A stretch of DNA of 64,000 nucleotides from Corallochytrium limacisporum (Eukaryota; Opisthokonta), in assembly GCA_002811645.1 (NCBI GenBank), contig PDIP01000008.1, positions 110,097-174,096 on the forward strand. The letters are read 5' to 3'. Shown here piece after piece: positions 1-9,626 of the stretch. How positions within the stretch are numbered: position 1 is the first letter of the stretch; every line of letters starts with the position of its first letter. A program made the translations under genes and the position numbers. Below the pieces are notes generated by a model that saw only the letters and a program-made list of their open reading frames with translations, searched no databases and had not been told where the DNA came from.

Positions 1-2281
1 AATGTTGCAGGGAATCATGACATTCTCCGAGTCACGGTGGTCTAACTTTAAGCATTGGCTGCGGTTGCTAATAATTTTATTGTGCGTTCCCGTCGTCCAA
101 GCTCACCCTATAGCCTCGTTGAGACTACGCTACATGTTCTGCGAGCGCTGTTCCCCACTCTCCTTCGTATACGTTCAGAGTTTTGTTTCCTTACCACGTA
201 AGAGAAACCGGTCGGGGTGAGCGGCTTCGAGACCTCGTGTCGCGCCGGAGATTTTCTGGGTTTGTTGGGGAACAAAGAAGGTATCGTATGTGGCGACACA
301 AAGGGACCCTCGAGGGGTTCTGGAGGACGGCAAACTGTGATTGGCACCTACTTAGACTTCCTCAAGGTTTATGCTAAGCTAGTTTGCTAAGGAATTTCTA
401 TGGAAATGGAAAGAGTTCAGTCAAAACGTGCGGAGTATAAAGATACCCCTTTATTTCCCTTTGAGCTCCCGCGGGCGCATCCTTGGAGGAGGAGCGACAC
501 AGATAAAGCAAATTCAAACACAATGGGGCTTGGTATAATTTGTGCCCATATGCTGGGTCACAGTGCAGCAAGGACATTCTGACCAGATGATGTCAATGGT
601 AGCACACCACTATTGCACATGGAGGAAGCAACGTGTACTGAGAAGAAAAATTTTATCTCGTTGTTCTTCTCTCTGCTCCGTGATGTTCAGGTAGTATTCA
701 GGGTCGTCTTCCCGTTGCTTTCGCTGTCCACTGTTGCCCTAGCTAGTTCCTGTTGTAGGCGGTGAAACCGTGTGGTGCGTCACTATTTATTCAGTACATC
801 CAATATGGGAATTTGAATGGACGGGGTCAAGCGCGGAGACGACACCATCAATGTTTGAGGCGGTGTGTGATCCTTGTCGGTGGCGTCAGCGCCAATTTAT
901 TGGCTGAAAGCCCTCTCCCTACTGTCGCTCGCTTCAGCCTCCCACTCATGTCATCTCGTCTCATTCTTATGTATACCAGGTATTAAGCTGACTATGCTCC
1001 TCGTGCTCGTAGCTGAGTCCAAGCTGAGCTCCGCCCATGCCTGGTTAAGGCAGCCGAAATGCGCTGTAAGCGTTTCTTCGTTCCTGCGCAGAAATGAGAT
1101 TGATTTGCTGCATATATCGGTAGAGAGGAATCGCGGGCCCCATCGAACTCCAAGACCGACTTTCCGAGTTACCTATGAAACCCGAGATCGAAGGGCAATA
1201 GGCAATATGTGCAAATCCCCGGCAAGACGGCAAGCCCGAGCACTTTTCGTTTGTGAGTGCGCTGAAGATCCTACGCAATCCGAGGGAAAACTTCAGGAAC
1301 CAACAATGCAGCATAAGAGTTGGGGACCTCGCGGAGGGCGTTGATGGGAAGAGGGGAAAGGGATGTTGTCGAGAACCCCCTTCCCCAGACCTGCTGCCCT
1401 AGGAGCCGACCTGTATACAAAGTACCGACGAACTTTTGAAACGGAAAACCGCTGGTCCCAGCGAAGGGCGGGGGCCTCGGCAAAACTGCGGGTGCGACCA
1501 TTGTTGCGTGAAAGGTGCTGTGGTGCAGAGAGAGAGAGAGAGAGACAGAGAGACAGAGAGAGAGCGCGACAGAAAGAAAGAGAGAGAGGGAGAGAGGTCC
1601 CGCGCCAGAGGGGAAGAGCGACTTCTTTTTCTAGTTAAGTTTCAGCTAGCAAAATTCCTTCCATTGTTCAATTCCCCAACCCCACGGAGTCGATATGTGC
1701 AAGTGAGACCACTGCGAGCGTGCCCTGTTGCACGAGCATTTCCGAATTCCACCTCTTTCCCCCTCCCCCTCTTGGAACTCAGTGTGTACGACATTCCCCT
1801 GCCCCCACTTGTTTCTTCCTCAGTACTTTGGTCTCATTGCTTTTTTATTCTTCATTCGAAGGCTGGAAAAAGTTTTTATTTTAGTCCAACCGCTGTGGTG
1901 ATTCGTCTGTCCGCCGGTGGCCCTGTATGGGCTTCCCCCCTGTTTTTTCCGTTTGGTAAGCCGAGGATTGGGGCGGGGCTGCGTCACTGCCCCTTCTGTT
2001 TTCTCCTCCTTTTTCTTCTTGATTCTACAGCTCTGCATGGAACCGGTTGTCGGACAACGGAAGAATCAACAGGGGTATCAATTAATGGGACCCAAGAACA
2101 CACCTGTACACCGCACCGACGAAGTTGACCGTGAACATCCGAGCTCGAGGCTCACGAACGTTTTGGTGTGTGCTCCGACGAAACAGAAAACCAGTGCTGG
2201 TTCTTTGCCTAGCGAGTACGGAATACGAAAGTTATGGTTCCACACTCCCTGGGTATTTTGAGGTTCCGATCACCGCAACAG
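1..2281. other. left-edge intergenic region, no gene seen
   Basis: Open frames here (for example 874-1344 and 1436-2128 on the plus strand) translate to composition-driven sequence with no domain, and the second reads straight through the GA repeat. T-rich and C-rich stretches near 1740-2010 are typical of the other intergenic regions of this window. A gene ending to the left of the window cannot be excluded, but none is visible. Confidence 0.6.
1526..1597. repeat. GA-rich simple repeat
   Basis: About 70 nt of AG dinucleotides interrupted by AC, CG and AAAG units. It is imperfect low-complexity purine sequence on the plus strand, lying about 770 nt upstream of the histidine kinase start codon. 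Confidence 0.9.
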
Positions 2282-2325
2282 GTATGGGTGTGCTTTCCTT
2301 TTATCCGCACTGTAGTTACTTACAG
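2282..2325 (+). other. candidate 5'-UTR mini-intron of the histidine kinase gene
   Basis: The 44-nt stretch begins GTATGG directly after CAACAG and ends TTACTTACAG, with a pyrimidine-rich interior. It lies 37 nt upstream of the histidine kinase ATG. An in-frame TGA at 2351-2353 separates it from the coding frame, so if spliced it is a leader intron. Its length and GTATGG start resemble the candidate intron at 7184-7232. This is inference from signals only. Confidence 0.4.
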
Positions 2326-2362
2326 GGATCAGTTTTCGGGTATATACACATGAGGAATAAAA

Positions 2363-5149
2363 ATGGACGAGCATAGCATTCAAACAGCGTTGCTCTTTAT
2401 TGTGACTCTGCTGCTTGCATTTAACATTTTGCAGCAGCAGCGGAGCTCCCGGTTGATCCAGAAGGAAGGGACTGCAGAGAAACTGGTGGAGAGCAAGTCC
2501 CATGCTTCGAGCAAGGCGCCGGAAAAGGTAAAGCCCGCACAGCGCACGGGTGGCATGTGTCCTGTGGGAGCGGGTGGCAAGAGCAGTGGCTACCGCGGCG
2601 CAGAGGCTTCTTCGGAGTACTGCCCGCCAGAGCTGATGTTGAGTATGGAACAGCGCAGGAACGTTCGTGGTCGCCGATGGGGTGGTGCCTCGAAGGTTTC
2701 TCGCATTGAGGACCTTCTGGTTCCTCAGGACTTGACAAAGTTTGGTCCTGATGACCGCACTCGCACCATTGCCAGAATTATGGGTGCCATTACCCGCGCT
2801 CACGGACTGCGCGTGAACAATGAGTCACGAAACATTGTCTTTGATATTGTCTTGGACGAAGTTTTACAGTTGTCAAATTCAGAATACGGTTTTATTGGCG
2901 AGTGGCACCAGGCACCTGAGGTGGAAAGGCCGCACTTACACACATATTCAATCACCAATATTGCATGGACCAAGGAATTGAATGCCTTCTACCGGGAGCA
3001 TATGGAGTCGGGTCTGTATTTCTACGATTTGAACAATTTGTTCGGCCACTGTCTCATTTATGGTATGCCAATCATCTCGAACAGTCCCGCTGAGCACGAA
3101 CTCTCTGGAGGTCTGCCAGTTGGCCATCCTCCTCTTAACGCTGTGATGCTTTTGCCTTTCAAGGACAACGCCGGGCAAGTCTATGGGTGCATTGGCATTG
3201 CCAACCGTCCCGGTGGTTACAACGAGGATGTGCGCGACTTCCTGAGCCCTTACATTACTACCATTGCTCAGCTCTTGCGTTCGTACCGCCAGGATCGCAA
3301 GGCGGAAGAATCCAGGAAGGCTATGGACCGGCAGAGTGAACGCCTAAACGCGGTCATCGAAGCAGCCAGCTCAGGTATTTGGGAAATCGATATGGAAGAT
3401 AACAACAAATTCTATGCCTCTGCGGCTACGTACAGAACGCTTAGCATGGACGTCCACCAGAATTCGGAATTCAGGGGGTTGAGCATGTTTGAAGCCTGCG
3501 CCGTAGATGCCAAAGAAATTGAGGCTCTGCGCGCTTTCTTTGGAGAATGCGGGAAATTTAACGATGATCCGTTGACAAATACTCGACCGAGGTGGAACGA
3601 GCACATTATCCGCATGTCCAACGCAAAGACTGGTGCGGAGCAGCACATCCTGGTGCGTGCGAACACCATCGTTACCAAGGACCCCAAAGTACGCATCTCT
3701 CGCATTGCCGGTAGTATTGACGATATCACACAGAAGCTTGAAATGGAACAGGCAGTAATTCGGGCCTCAAACGCCAAGTCTGAATTCCTCGCCAATATGA
3801 GCCACGAGATGCGCACTCCTCTGAACGCCATGCTGGCAGGGTGTGACATCATTGATAGCAATAGCAGCAGCAACGAGGTTCACGATATTGTCAACCTCAT
3901 GCGGGTCAGTGCGAATCACTTGACTAACCTGGTCAATGACGTCCTTGACTTTAGCTCTGTGGAGTCTGGCCGGATCAAGTTTGATTGGGGTCCAGTGGAT
4001 GTCCAGCAGCTCCTGGCTGCTGCTCTGGATATCGTTCGCCCGCAGGTCCGCGACAGCGTCAACCTGGACATTGTTCTGACAACACCTGTGAACAAGGTGA
4101 TTCATCTGCCTCATACACGGGTTCTTCAGGTTCTGATCAATGTGCTTAACAATGCTGCCAAGTTTACTCACTCCGGCAATATTTCTTTGATTGTCGATGG
4201 TGCACCAGAGCTCATTGAGGGTCTGGAGCTCAGTGAAGAACATCCGGAGGTAATTCTATTCAGCGTCAAGGATTCTGGCATCGGTATACCCCAGGAGAAG
4301 CTCAATGCCATCTTCCAACCGTTCACCCAGCTAGACATGTCCTCACAGAAGAAGTACCGGGGTGCTGGCGTGGGTTTGGCTGTGTGCAAGAAGATTTTGA
4401 ATACTATGGGAGGAGACATTCGGGTGTCCAGTGCTCAGGGTGTCGGTTCCACGTTCTACTGCTATTGCCCATGCAAGTTTTTGGGTGAGGACAAGTTGGT
4501 TCGGGGATCCATTTCCATGATTCCCCGTGTCACTGCACAATATGAGTCTGACTGTCTTGCTAACATTCGCCGCATGTCCTACGAAGCGGACTCGGAGACC
4601 CAATCTACGTCCAATTCGATTCCGAACTCGAGCTCCAATTCCAAGGCATACAGCTCAACTGAGGAGACTGACGGAGATTCTGGATATTGCGATGACTTTT
4701 ACACTGCCGATGTGCTGGTCGCAGAGGACAACAAAATCAATCAGAAAGTTATCACCAAGCTCTTGGACAGTGCTGGCATAACTAGCTATAAATGCTCGAA
4801 CGGAAGCGAAGCTGTCAAGGCGGTGCAGGCCAGGGTCAACAACCCGTTCAAAGCCATATTTATGGACATCAACATGCCGGTCATGGATGGAATTGAGTCC
4901 ACTCGTATCATCATGAGTCAGTGGGACACTTGGACTGGTGACCGCTCTGTGTCCCGTCCCAAGATTGTTGCCTTCACTGCCAGTGCCTACCGAGAAGATG
5001 AGGCCAAGTGCCGAGAAATGGGCATGACTGCTTTCCTGCCTAAACCTGTTCGCAAGGAAGACGTTCTGGCGGTACTGCATCAGCTCAACCTGACCGCCAC
5101 AGGCCCTCGTCTCAGCTTTGCCGAGACTGCCGATATGAACTCCACTTAA
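2363..5149 (+). CDS. membrane-anchored GAF/PAS hybrid histidine kinase
   Basis: A 928-residue sensor kinase that should autophosphorylate on histidine and pass phosphate to its own receiver, then to a separate HPt protein not found in this window. An N-terminal hydrophobic segment (about 7-23) could anchor it with the rest in the cytosol. A GAF-like domain (about 155-305) and a PAS-like region (about 325-455) follow. HisKA carries the phospho-acceptor His481 in SHEMRTP. The HATPase domain (about 585-705) has the N-box around Asn596, DSGIGIP at 637-643 and a GAGVGLA loop near 667. A Ser/Asn-rich linker (740-765) leads to a C-terminal receiver (783-905) with Asp835 in MDINMPVMDG, Thr872 and Lys894. 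All catalytic positions are present. ATG 2363 follows AAAA and has an upstream in-frame stop. The ligand is unknown; hybrid kinases occur in fungi, slime moulds, plants and many protists but not animals. Confidence 0.95.
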   Translation: MDEHSIQTALLFIVTLLLAFNILQQQRSSRLIQKEGTAEKLVESKSHASSKAPEKVKPAQRTGGMCPVGAGGKSSGYRGAEASSEYCPPELMLSMEQRRNVRGRRWGGASKVSRIEDLLVPQDLTKFGPDDRTRTIARIMGAITRAHGLRVNNESRNIVFDIVLDEVLQLSNSEYGFIGEWHQAPEVERPHLHTYSITNIAWTKELNAFYREHMESGLYFYDLNNLFGHCLIYGMPIISNSPAEHELSGGLPVGHPPLNAVMLLPFKDNAGQVYGCIGIANRPGGYNEDVRDFLSPYITTIAQLLRSYRQDRKAEESRKAMDRQSERLNAVIEAASSGIWEIDMEDNNKFYASAATYRTLSMDVHQNSEFRGLSMFEACAVDAKEIEALRAFFGECGKFNDDPLTNTRPRWNEHIIRMSNAKTGAEQHILVRANTIVTKDPKVRISRIAGSIDDITQKLEMEQAVIRASNAKSEFLANMSHEMRTPLNAMLAGCDIIDSNSSSNEVHDIVNLMRVSANHLTNLVNDVLDFSSVESGRIKFDWGPVDVQQLLAAALDIVRPQVRDSVNLDIVLTTPVNKVIHLPHTRVLQVLINVLNNAAKFTHSGNISLIVDGAPELIEGLELSEEHPEVILFSVKDSGIGIPQEKLNAIFQPFTQLDMSSQKKYRGAGVGLAVCKKILNTMGGDIRVSSAQGVGSTFYCYCPCKFLGEDKLVRGSISMIPRVTAQYESDCLANIRRMSYEADSETQSTSNSIPNSSSNSKAYSSTEETDGDSGYCDDFYTADVLVAEDNKINQKVITKLLDSAGITSYKCSNGSEAVKAVQARVNNPFKAIFMDINMPVMDGIESTRIIMSQWDTWTGDRSVSRPKIVAFTASAYREDEAKCREMGMTAFLPKPVRKEDVLAVLHQLNLTATGPRLSFAETADMNST

Positions 5150-5626
5150 TGTCTGTGTCGAGACCACATTTCCATGCATATCACATATCTCCTATTGAAA
5201 GTTATTTCTCGACACACAGGCACATAAAGCATTCACATAGAATCATAAAATATACATCATGGCCATTGCACTATACATGCATTTCTGCTTTAGTGGATGT
5301 ACGCACCTCTACATTGGCCTGGCCCGGCTTCTGGCCAGCCAACTGTTCACGATGCTGCGCAATTCGCCAAAGAAAGGCGAAAGATTAACGAAAAAGGGAT
5401 TCCCCCGGGGAGGAGAGGGAGGGGGATCGACGGGAGTCATCCCATCGTCATCCCATCGTCATCTAGCTGAAATGGCGAAAACTCATCGATAGGTATGCTT
5501 TCGTGGCAAGCTACTCGACGAGTGCCTTTGAGAGTAGGTTTGGAAATATTTATGTGCCCTTAATCTTGAACGTGCTAAATTGTTCCACTGAAAGCTGCGT
5601 GATCCATAAACGCTCAAGGTCAAATC
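5150..5626. other. intergenic, includes an 11-bp tandem repeat
   Basis: The spacer between the kinase and the next gene has no convincing reading frame. It contains GTCATCCCATC repeated exactly twice plus six more bases at 5436-5463, after a short G-rich patch at 5407-5425. Confidence 0.6.
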
Positions 5627-6160
5627 ATGAACTCTGAACACAAACAGTTGAAAGGCTTAACGGCTGCTGATGCCTACAAACTTTGGAAGGAAATCGATCC
5701 TGCGCAGTGCAAGTTGGAGAGACTCAATGGTCGCTATAAAGCTGGAATTTGGACGCTCCCAGGTCTCAGCCATCAGACTACAGTCAGTGTCATGAACGTG
5801 GTCATGGACTGGGCCGGTCTGAAGGGCTGGTGGGGCAAGCAATTTACTGGCGATGGCCGTGGCATCAATATCTGCTACCCGGACGCAGATAAGATCTTTC
5901 AGCGTACGAAGAGTCTTGAGAAGCGCTGTCCTATGCACATTGTGGTACAACCATCACTAGTCGACGGAAAGCCTTGCGTTTGTGTCCAATATCGCAAGGA
6001 AGATGGTGCCTTTGCCCCTTGGACTGGTGTGTACGATGAGCTACGTCCCTTGGATGACGATACTTGGATTGGTATGGCGGCCCTCAATTTTGGTGGAAGC
6101 ACCTTTGCATGGGCCACAGCCAATCCGTTCCTGCTCGAAAAGGTTGGCCCGGCGGAGTAA
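5627..6160 (+). CDS. small soluble protein, possible GXWXG/DUF4334 type
   Basis: 177 residues with no signal peptide or membrane segment. From memory of the family, the layout resembles bacterial and fungal GXWXG/DUF4334 proteins of unknown function: an early GRYKAGIW segment (about residues 35-42), then GWWGKQF (about 66-72), then a C-terminal VYDELRPLDDDTWIGMA (about 134-150) and a final hydrophobic PFLLEKV. No catalytic residues can be named. The ATG at 5627 is the first in frame. It is transcribed in the same direction as its neighbours but is about 480 nt from the kinase and over 850 nt from the nucleotidase, so it is a separate unit. The reading frame is convincing; the family call is tentative. 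Confidence 0.7.
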   Translation: MNSEHKQLKGLTAADAYKLWKEIDPAQCKLERLNGRYKAGIWTLPGLSHQTTVSVMNVVMDWAGLKGWWGKQFTGDGRGINICYPDADKIFQRTKSLEKRCPMHIVVQPSLVDGKPCVCVQYRKEDGAFAPWTGVYDELRPLDDDTWIGMAALNFGGSTFAWATANPFLLEKVGPAE

Positions 6161-7008
6161 ACCGCCTCGCATCTCGGCCAAGTTTGCTCAGTGTCCAGGC
6201 CCTCTTTGACACCAAAATACAATCCTTGTCCCCAACGGTGTTGATGGATGACTTATTCCTTTGATTTAGAATAGAAGCAAAGGCATCCCACACCGCCCTC
6301 CCCCCTCACGAATCCATGACCATTTCCCTCCCCTCCAGTCCCAAATGAAGATCCTGCCAGAGTGCGATTGTATCTCAGATGCCCACCCGCTACCGTCCCT
6401 GGCGACCCGTGCTGTCTAACGCGGCCGGAGGGAAGGGGGAGGAAAGGAGGGGGCTGGCGCACCGCACACAAAATAGCACACGTCCCTCTTTTCAGTCGCT
6501 GCGAGACCAAATAAAGAAAATTCCGATGCCCTTTGAGAGACCCGAAGCTTTGGCTTCCCGTTTATTTTGCGGCGGACTGAGGGTGGATCTCGGTTAATCT
6601 GGTCCATTTCTTGTTTCCTCCGACGGTTTGTCCTCTTTATCGACGTTTCCCTTTCGTCGTGGCCCGATAGTGGAGCAGTGACACATAACGGGCAGGGGAA
6701 GCAAAATGAAAGGGTCGAAACTTCCCGGTGGAACCAATATTAACTTGTTGCGGGGTATTCTGCTATGTATTCTTGGCGGGGGGTTGTTAGCAATAGAATG
6801 AATGCGTAGTAGCAGCGTATACGTCTCAGTCGCGGTGCACTCAGCAAGCCCAGTGTCCCCAACCACGCACCAACCCCAACCCAAACACAAGGGGAGCGAA
6901 CGCGCGGGGACTGAATTTTCCCTTTGGCAAGCCAGGGGCAGCGGGTGAGATTGGAAACCCCGGAGTCTCAGAAAGGAAGGTCTTTGGAGTTCAAGATTTT
7001 GTCGAAGA
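6161..7008. other. intergenic, nothing supported
   Basis: Only short unsupported frames on both strands. The sequence includes a purine-rich patch at 6420-6450 and C-rich stretches near 6295-6340. Its right end probably holds the promoter of the nucleotidase; a TATAAA string sits at 7026-7031, but see the 5' exon candidate just downstream. Confidence 0.55.
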
Positions 7009-7241
7009 ATGCTGAAAAGAGCAGCTATAAAATGGTAAATGCTATGACTTCATTATGGTTATAAGAGAATAATCTGCAAAGAGGGATCCTCGTGTTGAAG
7101 AATTGCTAGAGGGTGATGGCACTTCGTCATCTAATATACGACAACGACAAACCATTGTGAGGAGTTTGTCCTCGGAAAATCAGGTATGGTGGACCCTTCG
7201 TAGATCATGTCTTCATAAGGGATGAATTGTAGTGTATAAAT
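7009..7241 (+). other. candidate 5' coding exon(s) with two mini-introns for the nucleotidase
   Basis: From 7084 to 7183 the plus strand is open and protein-like (about 34 codons, Ser- and Arg-rich). It ends at CAG before GTATGG. The next segment, 7184-7232 (49 nt), ends TTGTAG, after which TGT ATA AAT joins exactly in frame to the ATG at 7242. Upstream, a GTAAATGC donor at 7035 and an acceptor at 7081 or 7083 would define a second intron of 47-49 nt. That would give a start at ATG 7032 (acceptor 7081) or ATG 7009 (acceptor 7083); both keep frame. Against this, TATAAA at 7026-7031 could be a TATA box with transcription starting inside the first intron. Confidence 0.5.
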
Positions 7242-9503
7242 ATGTTAAGGTCTGGGTCCTCAGCGAGCTTCCAGAAGTTGAGGTCTGGTATTTCAAACGG
7301 TGGGTCGCGAACACATTCGCGGCAAGGTTCTGCTGATATCGGTGGCGCCGCCAATGTCAGGCTGGGCAGCGGACAAACGACCCCACGGGGGGATCGTGCC
7401 TTTAGTAGTCAGCTAGGCTATTCGACTGGGACTGCTTCCCCGCTGGCTTTATCACAGGCACCGCAAAAGCCAACAGAGACGAGAATTGATGGCCTTGGCA
7501 CCCTATCAGGAAACGGACAAGACTGGGACTACATCACACCTGGAAACCAGAATGAGCCAGCCAACTACGATCCGACGGGCAAGTCCAAACACAAAATAGG
7601 GCACAAATTGAAAAGATTTAGGTCTCACAGCACGAGACTCGGAGCAGCCTGGCGCAGGCGCCGGCCGCTCTATATTTTGGCACTTATTGCTGCCATTATG
7701 ATGCTATTATACATTTACTGGGATGAATTCGTAAAAACGACGGAAGCATGGTCATGGGACTACGAGGTAGGGTTTGTTACCTCGGCCCCATCAGGAGACA
7801 AAAGTCCGCATAACACTCAACACTTCCCAGACACAGAATTGCCACAATTTTACGTCATCATCGACGCTGGAAGTAGTGGGAGCCGCATCCACATTTATGA
7901 GGCGACCTATGACGAATCAGGTGAATTGGAGGCCCTAGAAGCGATGCGGATCGGAGACGACAGGGAGATGGCAGTGTTAAAGATTGAACCGGGTCTTAGC
8001 TCGTACAGCCAAACACCAACGGATGCTGTTACCAGTCTCAAGGAACTCATTGACTATGCTGAAAACCTGATTCCAATTACTGATTTGCCAAAGACAAATC
8101 TCTACGTATTGGCGACGGCGGGTCTACGCCTTCTGGACGACAAGACTCGATTGCGCTTGCAAAAAGCAATCGAAGATGAGTTACCACATCAGACTGCAAT
8201 GAAATTGGTAGAGGTGGACACTCTCGACGGACAGTGGGAGGCTGTCTATGCATGGCTAAGCTTCAACTGGATGCAGGGTAAAATTGTCAAGGAATTTGAG
8301 AACAAAAATACTCACAGTCTCCCTGGCCAAAATTTTCCATCAGGACATAAAACGTGGGATGAGATTAGTAGCTTTCCGGTTATTGACATGGGGGGCGCCT
8401 CCGCGCAAATTGCAATGGAAGTACCCGGGTCACCTGGGAAGCTCGACCTGGATGAAAATGATCCCGTTGTCTCACTTCAGCTGAGCTCTGATCATCCAAC
8501 GTACCGCCTCTTCATTCATTCCTACATTCGGTTCGGGGCTAATCAGGCCAGAAAACGTTATCTCAGGTGGCTGCTGGCCAAAGAGTCAGGGAAAGGAAAC
8601 GCCCAAGGAGACGCTGGTTCACGCATTCATGGCGACAGCATTGTTCTCAAGGACCCATGTCTGCACCCCGATCGCAGTGATGATGAGGAAATTGACAAGC
8701 TGAAAGTTAGTGTTGAAGGGACTGGAAACTTCTACCAATGTGCTGAAAATCTGAAGTTTCTCTTTGACAAAACCGCTCCATGTTCTAACAAGCCCTGTGC
8801 ATTCAATGGCGTGCATCAACCCGAGCTCCCATGGGGAACACATGAGATCTTCGGCATCAGCGAGTTCTGGTACACTTCTTGGGATGTATTCCACTTTACA
8901 GGGCCCTATGACGAGGACACATTCGTCAAGGCGGCTGAGGCATGGTGCCTCCGTGACTGGGATGCTCTAGTGGAAGAGTACGATGCTGGTCTTTTCCCAA
9001 CTGCAGGCCGCACTCGTTTCCGTGATCAGTGCTTCAAGTCTGCCTGGATGCACACTTTCTTACACTATGCCTTTGAAATGCCAAAGTCCGCCACCTTCCA
9101 CCCCATTAGCAAGGTCAACGGTGCGGAAGTGTCCTGGACCTTAGGAGCTCTTTTGCACCGCATTTATGACGGGATCACTGAAGCTCCAGTGGATGATGAG
9201 GATGAAGGCGGTGACGCGGAGCAAGAAGTCGCGTTGCAGCGCAAGAAGCAGCAACAACAACAGCAAGAAGGCACAGGAACAACTGATGAACACTTTGCCG
9301 ACGGTCCGGTTCCCCAGTTCCTCGGTCTTGTGTGGTATAATTGGATGGTCGTTTGCACCATCGTAGGCGTTGCCGTCTACATCTGGCGCCGTAGGCAGAG
9401 GAACACCATTAGCCTGCCCACTCACGCTGATGTAAACAACGGTGGCATCAACGGAGACCCATATCGTCAGATCTATGAGCGCGGATCCATGTCCTACATT
9501 TAG
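7242..9503 (+). CDS. GDA1/CD39-family nucleoside di/triphosphatase (apyrase)
   Basis: 753 residues from the first ATG of the main exon. The protein hydrolyses NTPs or NDPs on the lumenal or extracellular side. A Ser/Gly-rich cytosolic tail (1-140, with basic RRRRP at 138-142) precedes a membrane segment (143-160). The apyrase conserved regions follow in order: ACR1 IDAGSSGSR near 207, ACR2 ATAGLR near 291, ACR3 EAVYAWLSFNW at 333-343, ACR4 DMGGASAQIA near 382 and ACR5 WTLGALLHRI at 632-641. Cysteines between ACR4 and ACR5 suggest disulphides. An acidic and Gln-repeat stretch (651-676) leads to a second membrane segment (about 697-714) and a short tail with RRRQR. Two-membrane topology fits cell-surface or Golgi/endosomal NTPDases. 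Candidate upstream exons may extend the N-terminus. It converges on the phosphoacetylglucosamine mutase gene. Confidence 0.93.
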   Translation: MLRSGSSASFQKLRSGISNGGSRTHSRQGSADIGGAANVRLGSGQTTPRGDRAFSSQLGYSTGTASPLALSQAPQKPTETRIDGLGTLSGNGQDWDYITPGNQNEPANYDPTGKSKHKIGHKLKRFRSHSTRLGAAWRRRRPLYILALIAAIMMLLYIYWDEFVKTTEAWSWDYEVGFVTSAPSGDKSPHNTQHFPDTELPQFYVIIDAGSSGSRIHIYEATYDESGELEALEAMRIGDDREMAVLKIEPGLSSYSQTPTDAVTSLKELIDYAENLIPITDLPKTNLYVLATAGLRLLDDKTRLRLQKAIEDELPHQTAMKLVEVDTLDGQWEAVYAWLSFNWMQGKIVKEFENKNTHSLPGQNFPSGHKTWDEISSFPVIDMGGASAQIAMEVPGSPGKLDLDENDPVVSLQLSSDHPTYRLFIHSYIRFGANQARKRYLRWLLAKESGKGNAQGDAGSRIHGDSIVLKDPCLHPDRSDDEEIDKLKVSVEGTGNFYQCAENLKFLFDKTAPCSNKPCAFNGVHQPELPWGTHEIFGISEFWYTSWDVFHFTGPYDEDTFVKAAEAWCLRDWDALVEEYDAGLFPTAGRTRFRDQCFKSAWMHTFLHYAFEMPKSATFHPISKVNGAEVSWTLGALLHRIYDGITEAPVDDEDEGGDAEQEVALQRKKQQQQQQEGTGTTDEHFADGPVPQFLGLVWYNWMVVCTIVGVAVYIWRRRQRNTISLPTHADVNNGGINGDPYRQIYERGSMSYI

Positions 9504-9626
9504 GCAGAAGGTGTTCAACATACATATACTGATACTCTGTGTAGTAGTAATCTCTGGTTTGTCCCTTGCCTGTGAACAGCTGCCCATTGCTTACAGTTTG
9601 GGTTTCGAACTAAGACTGCCAGGGAG

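Noticed and set aside
874-1344. 156-codon open frame
   Set aside because: No domain, no good start context, and overlapping frames of similar length on both strands suggest chance openness.
1436-2128. 230-codon open frame on the plus strand
   Set aside because: It reads through the GA repeat and T/C-rich sequence; the product is low-complexity with no domain or regular composition.
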